A stretch of 9,690 bases of DNA, from the NCBI GenBank assembly GCA_947302895.1, contig CAMYWU010000041.1, positions 1 to 9,690 on the forward strand. Reading direction: 5' to 3'. This document shows, piece after piece, positions 1-5,689 of this stretch (its first letter is position 1; each line of letters opens with the position of its first letter). A model generated the notes under the pieces. It was not told where the DNA came from. It did no database searches and saw only the letters and a program-made list of their open reading frames with translations. The DNA comes from an uncultured Clostridia bacterium (GTDB lineage Bacteria; Bacillota; Clostridia; Oscillospirales; Acutalibacteraceae). Made by a program: the position numbers and the translations under genes.

Positions 1-73
1 TTAACGCAGTATTTGTGAAAAAGGGACGGTCAAAACCTTGCTGGGTTCGAATCCCTAATGCCTACGCATTCTG

Positions 74-123
74 AAGATACACGGGGACACACCGTCTGCG
101 AAGGAATGTCCCCGATGTATCTT
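74..123. repeat. Long hairpin just 3' of hisC
   Basis: An inverted repeat lies 11 bp beyond the hisC stop. The outer arms AAGATACA (74-81) and TGTATCTT (116-123) pair over 8 bp. The inner arms CGGGGACA (82-89) and TGTCCCCG (107-114) pair over 8 more, with one unpaired base (115) and a 17-base loop. There is no T-tract on the hisC side, so it is not a classical Rho-independent terminator. It could be a REP-like palindrome or an mRNA 3'-end stabiliser. The structure is seen directly; the role is inferred. The rest of 1-134 shows nothing I can support. Confidence 0.75.
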
Positions 124-134
124 GGAAACGCAAA

Positions 135-1199
135 CTATGCCTTGTTTATAAAATCCTTAACTTTTTCAAGGAAGACATCCATTTCCTTGTCTGTCCCGAT
201 AGTTACTCTAATGTATTTTTCAATTCGGGGCAGGCTGAAATATCTTATGAATACCTTATTTGTTTTAAGATATTCAAACATCTCTTTCATACTAAAATCA
301 TTATGCGTTGCCATAATGAAATTTGATGACGAGGGAAGAACCTCAAAGCCAAGCGCTTCAAGCTCGTTTGTAACTCTCTGCCTTGTTTTGATAACCTTGC
401 TTATTGTTTGCCTGAAATATTCATCATCATTAACTGATGCAATACCTGCGGCAATTGAAAGGGAATCAACAGTATAGGAATTATATGAGTTCTTAACTGC
501 TTCAAGGTAGGAAATGAGCTTTTCGTTTGCAATTGCAAAGCCGATACGAAGGGAAGCGAGCGAACGGGATTTTGAAAAAGTGCCCGTTACAACAAGGTTT
601 TCGTATTCCTTTGTAAGCTCTGTGCAGCTTGTTCCGCCAAAATCAACATACGCTTCATCAATGATAACAATGCAATCCTTATTGTATTCAAGCAGTTTTT
701 TTACAAAATCAAGCCCTTCGCCGATTGAGGTTGGTGCGTTGGGGTTGGGAAGAATAACGCCGCCGTTTTCTTCCTTGTAGCTTTCGGGGGTAATTCTGAA
801 ATTCTCATCAAGGGGATATGTAACATACGGAATATTGAAAAGCCTGCACCAAACAGGATAGAAGCTATATGTTATATCGGGGAAGGCAATCGGCTTATCC
901 GAGCAGAAAAAGGTTTGAAAGCAAAGCGCAATAACGTCATCGCTGCCGTTGCCTAAAAAAACGTTTTTGCTCTCAACATTATAGTATGAAGCAAGCGCCT
1001 CTTTAAGCGGAAGAGCGTTTGCATCGGGATAAAAGCGCAGCTTATCCGCACTGAAATTTCTGATAGCCTCGATTGCTTTAGGTGAGGGAGGATAGGGGTT
1101 TTCATTTGCATTGATTTTAACAATGTTTTTATCCTTGCTCTGCTCGCCCGGAACATATGGCTCAATTTTTCTTATATTATTTTCCCAAAGTTTTTCCAT
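135..1199 (-). CDS. hisC: Histidinol-phosphate aminotransferase (HisC)
   Basis: A 354-residue fold-type I PLP aminotransferase, the usual length for HisC. The family transfers the amino group of glutamate to imidazole acetol phosphate in histidine synthesis, in the cytoplasm. Visible family marks are NANENP (residues 30-35), FYPD (56-59), GNGSDD (83-88), NPNAPT (152-157), DEAYVDF (181-187, Asp181 contacting the PLP ring nitrogen) and the Schiff-base lysine Lys210 in TFSKSRSLASLRIGF, with Arg218 for the phosphate. The ATG at 1197-1199 is preceded only by a weak GAG-type ribosome binding site. No other his gene is in the window, so the enzyme is detached from its pathway here. Such solitary copies sometimes also serve phenylalanine/tyrosine transamination, which the sequence alone cannot exclude. 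It is probably read from the same strand as the GH43 gene, with the 168-bp repeat-filled gap between them. Confidence 0.9.
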   Translation of the reverse strand: MEKLWENNIRKIEPYVPGEQSKDKNIVKINANENPYPPSPKAIEAIRNFSADKLRFYPDANALPLKEALASYYNVESKNVFLGNGSDDVIALCFQTFFCSDKPIAFPDITYSFYPVWCRLFNIPYVTYPLDENFRITPESYKEENGGVILPNPNAPTSIGEGLDFVKKLLEYNKDCIVIIDEAYVDFGGTSCTELTKEYENLVVTGTFSKSRSLASLRIGFAIANEKLISYLEAVKNSYNSYTVDSLSIAAGIASVNDDEYFRQTISKVIKTRQRVTNELEALGFEVLPSSSNFIMATHNDFSMKEMFEYLKTNKVFIRYFSLPRIEKYIRVTIGTDKEMDVFLEKVKDFINKA

Positions 1200-1220
1200 A
1201 ATATCAACTCTTTATAATAC

Positions 1221-1366
1221 TTTTTGCTTTGCAAAAACTTCACTGATTTATCAACTTCACATTTCGTACAAAACGAAATACTTCACAATTTGCGTGCAAA
1301 TTACTTCACGATGTTGGTGAAGTTCCGTTGGAGTGAAGTTTCTTCGAAGTGAAGTTTGCTTCGCAA
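1221..1366. repeat. ACTTCAC/GTGAAGT array with palindromic spacers
   Basis: Seven exact copies of one 7-base word fill the gap between GH43 and hisC. ACTTCAC stands at 1237, 1254, 1280 and 1303; its inverse GTGAAGT stands at 1317, 1333 and 1349. Every spacer on either side of the centre is itself a small palindrome of different sequence and length: TTTTTGC/GCAAAAA around 1221-1237, TGAT/ATCA at 1244-1253, ATTTCGT/ACGAAAT at 1261-1279, AATTTGC/GCAAATT at 1287-1302, TCC/GGA at 1324-1332, TTC/GAA at 1340-1348 and TTGC/GCAA at 1356-1366. The central spacer, GATGTTG (1310-1316), separates the forward from the inverted copies. The array ends one base before the GH43 stop codon (1368-1370). It could fold as one long cruciform or as a string of hairpins. 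Function unknown. Confidence 0.9.
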
Positions 1367-1367
1367 C

Positions 1368-2333
1368 TTATATATGATTTTCATATCTTTCCGCTGTGAT
1401 AATTCCGTCTTTAACGTGAAGCTTGCAGATGCGTGCGTTTCTTGCGTCGAATACGTCATAAGGGATTTCTTTATCCTCTTCATCATAAATAACATAATCC
1501 CTTGCGTGGTATACGGCATACCACTGTCCGTCTTCTTTTATCATTGAATGATGTCCCGTGCCCTCTTCAAATTCGTTTGCCTTCAAAACAGGGCAGTAGG
1601 TTTTATCATCGGGGTATTTTTCAAATTTGATTTTGGTCAAATCGGTTTCATCTGTTTTCGCTCTTGCATAGCCGATATAATAGGTCGGTTTTTCATAGCA
1701 GTTGCCCGAATACATAAGGTATTGCCAGTCGCCCTCTCTGAAATAGAAAGCACCCTCAATCGTATGCCAGTGCTGACCTTTTTTATATCTGTCAAACCTG
1801 AAAATATCCTCGTCAAGAGTCGGCTCAAGAACCAAAACGGGATTGCCCGCAGGGGTAAATGGGTCGAGCATTTTGTCAACGTAAATACAGGTGCCTATTC
1901 TTTCGCCCTCAAAGCGGTTTGAAGAATAGAAAAGGAAGAGTCCTGCCTCGTTTTTAACTATATGCGAATCAATTGAAAACGGATGAAGAATCTGTTTTGC
2001 GTTCTCAAAAGGACCAAGGGGACTGTCGGCAGTTGCAACATGCATTGCCTGACGATGTCCGCCCTTATCGGGAGTATCGGTGTAAAGCTCAAAGGAAACA
2101 TACATATAAAATTTACCGTCAAGCTCAATAACGCTCGGCGCCCAGAATTCCTTCTGACCCTCAACCGTCATAACTCTGCCGTATAATTCCCAGCCGTCAA
2201 AAAGGCTGTCTGAATGATAGGCATAAACTCCGTCATGCCCTGTAACGTATATGTAGTATCTGCCGTTTGCATTTAAAATATAGGGGTCTGCCTGGCAGAT
2301 GTAGTTTTCTTTATCAATTGATAATAAATGCAT
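1368..2333 (-). CDS. Glycoside hydrolase family 43 (arabinofuranosidase/xylosidase type)
   Basis: A 321-residue single-domain five-bladed beta-propeller glycosidase. GH43 enzymes are inverting hydrolases that release arabinose or xylose (sometimes galactose) from plant polysaccharide side chains or oligomers. The three acidic catalytic residues can be placed: base Asp16 in QADPYI, pKa modulator Asp122 in SIDSHIV, and acid Glu193 in TIEGAF. Also typical are WAPSV (64-68), ATADSPLGPF (100-109) and a late GHHS motif where GH43 enzymes place a conserved histidine. There is no signal peptide or carbohydrate-binding module, so it should act in the cytoplasm on imported oligosaccharides. The start at 2331-2333 has a good AGGAG six bases upstream (2340-2344). 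No transporter or sugar kinase lies nearby, so the substrate cannot be assigned. It is probably cotranscribed with the unknown gene upstream, across a 233-bp repeat-rich gap. Confidence 0.87.
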   Translation of the reverse strand: MHLLSIDKENYICQADPYILNANGRYYIYVTGHDGVYAYHSDSLFDGWELYGRVMTVEGQKEFWAPSVIELDGKFYMYVSFELYTDTPDKGGHRQAMHVATADSPLGPFENAKQILHPFSIDSHIVKNEAGLFLFYSSNRFEGERIGTCIYVDKMLDPFTPAGNPVLVLEPTLDEDIFRFDRYKKGQHWHTIEGAFYFREGDWQYLMYSGNCYEKPTYYIGYARAKTDETDLTKIKFEKYPDDKTYCPVLKANEFEEGTGHHSMIKEDGQWYAVYHARDYVIYDEEDKEIPYDVFDARNARICKLHVKDGIITAERYENHI

Positions 2334-2348
2334 ATCTTTCTCCTAAAG

Positions 2349-2369
2349 AATTACGAATTACGAATTACG
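2349..2369. repeat. AATTACG heptad tract, 3 copies
   Basis: Three perfect tandem copies of AATTACG start at 2349, 2356 and 2363. The tract ends in GGTT (2369-2372), which opens the core of a larger element that closes with AACC at 2525. It lies four bases beyond the GH43 ribosome binding site. The same heptad recurs after rsmI (5619). Confidence 0.9.
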
Positions 2370-2422
2370 GTTCGTTTGCGAGCGCTGACGGTGGCAGATG
2401 AAGCGAACAAAAAGAACTGCCG

Positions 2423-2475
2423 AACGGTCAAAATTTGTCGGCGCTCCAAGCCGATAGCAAATTTTGGGAACCGTT
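2423..2475. repeat. Long interrupted hairpin inside the 2334-2566 gap
   Basis: Three nested stems share one axis: AACGGT (2423-2428) with ACCGTT (2470-2475), CAAAATTTG (2429-2437) with CAAATTTTG (2458-2466), and TCGGC (2438-2442) with GCCGA (2450-2454). The loop is 7 bases, and bulges of three bases occur only on the right side. This gives 20 base pairs in total. A second inverted repeat follows, TGCGGTC (2494-2500) with GACCGCA (2515-2521). No T-tract follows on either strand. It may form in the transcript linking the unknown gene to GH43, or be the body of a mobile palindromic element. Confidence 0.75.
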
Positions 2476-2524
2476 GGTCGTTATTGAGGGACCTGCGGTC
2501 GGCTTATTATAATTGACCGCAAGA

Positions 2525-2566
2525 AACCGAGAACTTGCAACTTGCAACTCGCAACGTGAAACGAAT
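2525..2566. repeat. AACNNNN heptad tract, 6 units
   Basis: Six consecutive 7-base units all begin with AAC, at 2525, 2532, 2539, 2546, 2553 and 2560. Their words are AACCGAG, then AACTTGC twice, then AACTCGC, AACGTGA and AACGAAT. The last unit ends one base before the stop codon (2567-2569) of the minus-strand gene. Read on that gene's coding strand it resembles the tract after the hydrolase (8104-8138), sharing the words GCGAGTT and CTCGGTT, with CTCGGTT innermost in both. Confidence 0.85.
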
Positions 2567-3061
2567 CTATTTTTTCTTCTCTTCTTCCAATTCTCTTTTT
2601 TCTTTATAAAACATATTGGCTTTGAGATAAACCTCAATGAAATCTCTGATAATAGCCGCCATTTCGCCCTCTTTGTAGTTCAAAAGAAGAATGCGTTCAT
2701 CATCGTCTATTGCAAGCGGACCTTTTTCGTAATCGTTGAAGGTTGGCATAAGCGAATAATTTGTTTGTGTTTTAACTATTGAAATCAGTTCAAAATCAGC
2801 CGTTGCATTAACAAAACCGCTCTTTTTTGTGTATCTCTCAATAGTTGAAACGGGGGAATCATCGTTGTGTTTTTTTGTGTAGCAGGCGTTTATAACCTTT
2901 TCAATAAAGCTCTCAATCGCCTTATCTGAGTAGGGAGCCTTAAGAAGCAAAACAATGTCGATATCCGCTATTCCGTATTTATCGCTTTCGCCGCAGGGAA
3001 TACCGATAAGGTTTTCATCCTTGTCAACGTAAACTGAAATAGTATAAAACTCTCTGTCCAT
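2567..3061 (-). CDS. Protein of unknown function, 164 residues
   Basis: I do not recognise this family. The protein is soluble-looking, with no signal peptide and no membrane segment. Its N-terminal half alternates short hydrophobic strands with acidic turns (residues about 3-40, including the phrase GIADIDIVLLL). A middle segment contains STIERYTKKSGFVNATADFE. The C-terminal third looks helical and ends in a strongly charged tail, KEKRELEEEKKK. A repeated Phe/Tyr plus Asp/Glu character is visible, but there is no metal, nucleotide or catalytic motif I can defend. The start at 3059-3061 is well supported by AGGTGAT a few bases upstream and by a strong promoter at 3087-3115. It leads the minus-strand group and may be transcribed with the GH43 gene. 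That it is a real gene rests on promoter, ribosome binding site and codon pattern; its function is open. Confidence 0.75.
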   Translation of the reverse strand: MDREFYTISVYVDKDENLIGIPCGESDKYGIADIDIVLLLKAPYSDKAIESFIEKVINACYTKKHNDDSPVSTIERYTKKSGFVNATADFELISIVKTQTNYSLMPTFNDYEKGPLAIDDDERILLLNYKEGEMAAIIRDFIEVYLKANMFYKEKRELEEEKKK

Positions 3062-3086
3062 AACATCACCTGAATAATTTTTGATT

Positions 3087-3115
3087 ATTATATACTATGT
3101 ATTTGCAAAATTCAA
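3087..3115 (-). promoter_or_regulatory. Sigma-A-like promoter for the unknown gene
   Basis: On the minus strand, a -35 box TTGAAT (3110-3115) and a perfect -10 box TATAAT (3087-3092) are 17 bp apart. Transcription would start near 3080, about 20 bases before the ATG and just upstream of the AGGTGAT ribosome binding site. It overlaps the divergent promoter for the SDR gene. Confidence 0.75.
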
Positions 3116-3131
3116 TAAAATTTGATATTAT
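3103..3131 (+). promoter_or_regulatory. Sigma-A-like promoter for the SDR-trmN6 pair
   Basis: A -35 box TTGCAA (3103-3108) and a -10 box TATTAT (3126-3131) are 17 bp apart. The predicted start near 3138 gives a leader of about 23 bases. Its -35 region is interleaved with the minus-strand promoter's spacer, so the two polymerases could not occupy the site together. Confidence 0.65.
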
Positions 3132-3160
3132 TTATATATTATATTGGAGATGAAAGCTTT

Positions 3161-3829
3161 ATGAAAAAAGTTTTAATTACAGGCGGGGCAACGGGTATCG
3201 GAAAAGCCTGCGCAGAGGAATTTAAGCAAAACGGATACGAGGTTGTTATAACCTTTAATAAAACTGCGCCTGAAATCGGAGATGTTCAGGCAATCAAATG
3301 CAATCTTGAAAGCCTTGATGAAATAAAGGCGCTGTTTGATGAAGCTGGCGATATTGATGTTCTTGTTAATAACGCAGGCGTTTCGCTTATCAAAATGATA
3401 AACGATGTTACACCCGAGGATTATGAAAAAATAACCGCAGTTAATGAAAGAGCGCTTTATTTCTGCTCAAAATATGCGGCGCTCGGAATGATTAAAAAGC
3501 ATAGCGGAGCGATAGTTAATATTTCATCTATCTGGGGTGTTGACGGCGCTTCCTGCGAAACTCTTTATTCAATGACTAAGGCGGGCGTTATCGGTTTAAC
3601 AAAGGCGCTTGCAAAGGAGCTAGCTCCTTCAAATATCAGGGTGAACTGCGTTGCTCCGGGGATAATTGATACAAGAATGAACGCCCTTTTTGATAAAGAG
3701 GAGCTTGAAAACGAGGTTCCCCTTGGCAGACTCGGAACTCCAAAGGAGGTTGCAAAAGCGGTTTTCTTTCTTGCCGAGAGTGAATATATAACGGGAGAAA
3801 CACTGAATATAAACGGCGGTATTATCTGA
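3161..3829 (+). CDS. SDR-family oxidoreductase (FabG-like)
   Basis: A 222-residue classical short-chain dehydrogenase/reductase, slightly shorter than FabG (about 245). Visible are the cofactor glycine motif TGGATGIG (7-14), NNAG (70-73), Asn95, catalytic Ser123 in NISS, Tyr136 and Lys140 in YSMTK, the PG turn in VNCVAPG, and the C-terminal TGETLNINGG signature. The family reduces or oxidises a carbonyl/hydroxyl with NAD(P)(H). The residues after the second strand (TFNK) fit NADPH but do not prove it. The ATG at 3161 has TTGGAGA upstream; an in-frame extension to 3122 would run through the promoter and is unlikely. It overlaps the next gene by one base. It could be a 3-oxoacyl-ACP reductase, but no fatty-acid genes are nearby. 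A role like YmfI (EF-P 5-aminopentanone reductase) is another option suggested only by its RNA/translation-linked neighbours. Confidence 0.85.
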   Translation: MKKVLITGGATGIGKACAEEFKQNGYEVVITFNKTAPEIGDVQAIKCNLESLDEIKALFDEAGDIDVLVNNAGVSLIKMINDVTPEDYEKITAVNERALYFCSKYAALGMIKKHSGAIVNISSIWGVDGASCETLYSMTKAGVIGLTKALAKELAPSNIRVNCVAPGIIDTRMNALFDKEELENEVPLGRLGTPKEVAKAVFFLAESEYITGETLNINGGII

Positions 3830-4569
3830 TGTATAGTTTTGAAAGACTGAGCAATGATGTTAAAATAGCTGTAAGCGGCGACCATACCTTTGGAACTGAT
3901 GCGGTTATTCTTGCTCATTTTGCTAAAATAAAAAGAAAAGACAGGGCGCTTGATATGGGAAGCGGCTGCGGAATTATTCCGTTTTTATGGCTTCGTGATA
4001 AAAACCAAAGCCCCGTTCATTGCCTTGATATACAGGAAAACGCAATAGAGCAGATTAAATGCTCAATAAAGGAAAATTCCTTTGAGGAAAGGCTTTTTCC
4101 CCATCTCTGCGATTTAAGGAATATCGGAGAGGAATTTCAGGCTGAGGGATTCACTCTTGTTACAATGAATCCGCCCTATAAGCCGATTAATACGGGAATT
4201 GAATCGCTTTCCGAGAGCGCAAGAATTGCACGGCACGAGGTTTGCTGCAATATTGAGGATGCAGTTAAGGCGGCAAATTATCTGCTTACCTTCAGCGGAA
4301 GATTCTGTATGTGCCACCGCCCCGAAAGGCTTGTTGATGCGCTTTTGATAATGAGGCAATACAAGCTTGAACCGAAAAGGCTGCGCTTTGTTTTTGATAA
4401 AGAGGGCGAGGAGCCGTTTTTGTTTTTGGTTGAGGGAAAGAAGGGCGCAAAACCGTTTCTTAGAGTTGAGCCCGATTTGATTATTAAGGATAAAGATTCA
4501 AAATTCACAAAAGAGATGCTTGAAGTATACGGAAGCTATGCGGACGGATATGAGGATAAAGTAAGATAG
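3829..4569 (+). CDS. trmN6: TrmN6/YabB-type tRNA (adenine-N6) methyltransferase
   Basis: A 246-residue class I SAM-dependent methyltransferase. It shows the early F-GTDAVIL segment (21-28) typical of this family, SAM motif I LDMGSGCG (41-48), acidic Asp67 at the end of strand 2, and the N6-adenine/glutamine-type catalytic motif NPPY (114-117). The family's best-known member methylates A37 of tRNA1(Val) at N6. The exact substrate here is inferred from family and context. Its stop is followed by rsmI after a repeat-filled gap. In Bacillus the equivalent yabB lies close to the rsmI orthologue, with a GIY-YIG gene (yazA) between them that is absent here. The ATG shares its first base with the SDR stop (TGATG), pointing to translational coupling and no promoter of its own. 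Confidence 0.85.
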   Translation: MYSFERLSNDVKIAVSGDHTFGTDAVILAHFAKIKRKDRALDMGSGCGIIPFLWLRDKNQSPVHCLDIQENAIEQIKCSIKENSFEERLFPHLCDLRNIGEEFQAEGFTLVTMNPPYKPINTGIESLSESARIARHEVCCNIEDAVKAANYLLTFSGRFCMCHRPERLVDALLIMRQYKLEPKRLRFVFDKEGEEPFLFLVEGKKGAKPFLRVEPDLIIKDKDSKFTKEMLEVYGSYADGYEDKVR

Positions 4570-4570
4570 A

Positions 4571-4594
4571 AATTGAACGAGCGTAGCGAGAAAC
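4571..4594. repeat. Copy of the mscL-side core half
   Basis: This 24-bp segment starts one base after the trmN6 stop. It matches the reverse complement of 7067-7090, half of the palindromic core behind mscL, at 21 of 24 positions. It contains GAGCGTAGCGAG; the other half of that core contains GAGCGCAGCGAG. It leads directly into the MITE-like element at 4601. Confidence 0.7.
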
Positions 4595-4600
4595 ATAACA

Positions 4601-4780
4601 GCCTCCCTTGCCAAAGGGAGGGGGACCGCTTGCGGTGGAGGGATGGTCGCTCCCCTTTGAGAACTACTAATGGCAACATTTTATTAATCTAAGAAGAGTT
4701 GCCAAAACGCATTCTGTCGCTTCGCTTTAACTACAACTATCCCTCCGTCACTTCGTGCCACCTCCCTTTACAAGGGAGGC
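4601..4780. repeat. MITE-like element with ~43-bp terminal inverted repeats
   Basis: The left end (4601-4644) and right end (4739-4780) are imperfect inverted copies of each other, starting GCCTCCCTTG and ending in GGAGGGAT on their inner sides. Each end also contains its own hairpin: CCTCCCTT/AAGGGAGG at 4602-4621 and again at 4761-4779. Each carries a second small palindrome too (ACCGC/GCGGT at 4625-4636; a CAC/GTG one near 4748-4757). The 94-bp interior encodes nothing I can find. From memory, similar CCTCCCTT-AAGGGAGG intergenic repeats are widespread in gut Clostridia. No clear target-site duplication is visible. The right end lies ten bases from the rsmI ribosome binding site. Confidence 0.75.
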
Positions 4781-4801
4781 AAAAAGGATTGGAGATTATT
4801 T

Positions 4802-5620
4802 ATGAGTGGAACATTATATGTAGTAGGAACGCCGATTGGCAATCTCGGCGATTTATCTCCGAGGGCTGTTCAAACGCTTGAGGACGTTGATTTTATAGCC
4901 GCCGAGGATACAAGAGTAACGCTCAAACTGCTTAATCATTTTGATATTAAAAAAGAGATGATAAGCTATTTTGAGCACAATAAAAGAGAACGGGGCGAGA
5001 TAATCATCAGCCGTATTTTGCAGGGCGAAAACTGTGCGATTGTAACGGATGCAGGTATGCCTGCAATTTCCGATCCCGGCGAGGATTTGGTTTATCTCTG
5101 CCACGAAAACTCAGTAAAGGTTGAGGCTGTTCCGGGTCCAACTGCGTTTGCAACAGCGCTTGCTATTTCGGGAATGAACACGGGAAGATTTACCTTTGAG
5201 GGATTTTTATCCGTTGCCAAAAAATCACGCCGTGAGCATCTTGAAAGCCTTGAAAATGAAGAAAGAACAATGGTTTTCTATGAAGCGCCCCATAAGCTTC
5301 TTGCAACGCTTGAGGATTTTTATAAAGCCTTCGGCAACAGAAATATTGCCCTTGTCCGTGAGATAACAAAAATTCACGAAGAGGTTATCAGAACAAATCT
5401 TGAGGATGCAATCAAGAAATATACCGAGGAAAAGCCCAAGGGTGAATTTGTTTTAATCCTTGAGGGAAAGAAAAAAGAAGCGAAGGAAATAACGCTTGAA
5501 GAAGCCGTTGATATGGCAAAACGCCTTGTTGAAAACGGCTTGAGCGTTAACGCAGCCGCAAAAGAGATATCCTCGCAAACCCCATTCAAAAAAAGCGATA
5601 TTTATAAAGAACTTGTATAA
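4802..5620 (+). CDS. rsmI: 16S rRNA (cytidine-1402-2'-O)-methyltransferase
   Basis: A 272-residue tetrapyrrole-methylase-fold enzyme, close to the usual RsmI length. RsmI adds a 2'-O-methyl group to C1402 in the decoding centre of 16S rRNA, using SAM. Signatures in order are LYVVGTPIGNLGDLSPRA (5-22), AAEDTR (33-38), the family-specific TDAGMPAISDPG (82-93) and VPGPTA (110-115), followed by GFL and the later EAPHKL and REITKIHEE segments. The C-terminal 30 residues form the small helical tail that RsmI proteins carry. The ATG at 4802 has GGAG seven bases upstream. The trmN6 gene upstream is a second RNA methyltransferase, the usual Bacillota neighbourhood. The TAA stop (5618-5620) is immediately taken up into a heptad repeat. 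Confidence 0.95.
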   Translation: MSGTLYVVGTPIGNLGDLSPRAVQTLEDVDFIAAEDTRVTLKLLNHFDIKKEMISYFEHNKRERGEIIISRILQGENCAIVTDAGMPAISDPGEDLVYLCHENSVKVEAVPGPTAFATALAISGMNTGRFTFEGFLSVAKKSRREHLESLENEERTMVFYEAPHKLLATLEDFYKAFGNRNIALVREITKIHEEVIRTNLEDAIKKYTEEKPKGEFVLILEGKKKEAKEITLEEAVDMAKRLVENGLSVNAAAKEISSQTPFKKSDIYKELV

Positions 5621-5653
5621 TTACGAATTACGAATTACGAGTTACGAATTTAT
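5619..5653. repeat. AATTACG heptad tract, 5 units
   Basis: AATTACG repeats at 5619, 5626 and 5633, followed by AGTTACG (5640) and AATTTAT (5647). The first unit begins with the last two bases of the rsmI stop codon. It is the same heptad as at 2349-2369. Confidence 0.9.
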
Positions 5654-5672
5654 GGTGGGCGCTGCCCACACC
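5654..5672. repeat. Short GC-rich hairpin before the radical SAM gene
   Basis: GTGGGC (5655-5660) and GCCCAC (5664-5669) form a perfect 6-bp stem with a GCT loop. Flanking G5654 and CC (5671-5672) extend it past one unpaired base. No T-tract follows directly. It sits 17 bases before the radical SAM start codon and directly after the heptad tract, so it may be a minimal core of the same element family. Confidence 0.7.
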
Positions 5673-5689
5673 CGATTTAATTTTGTGTT

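Noticed and set aside
44..67. Possible 3' end of a tRNA (GGGTTCGAATCCC, like a T-arm)
   Set aside because: Only the inner three pairs of the T-stem form, no acceptor partner or anticodon arm fits in the bases before it, and the window starts too close to it. It may be a tRNA fragment left at an integration site, but nothing else supports this.
58..477. Open frame on the plus strand opposite hisC
   Set aside because: It is antisense to a clear hisC, contains no recognisable domain and has no ribosome binding site.
1237..1355. CRISPR-like array
   Set aside because: Repeats are only 7 bases, occur in both orientations, and the spacers are palindromic and of unequal length. No cas gene is present.
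1548..1922. Open frame on the plus strand opposite the GH43 gene
   Set aside because: Shadow of the GH43 coding frame. The conserved catalytic residues are on the minus strand.
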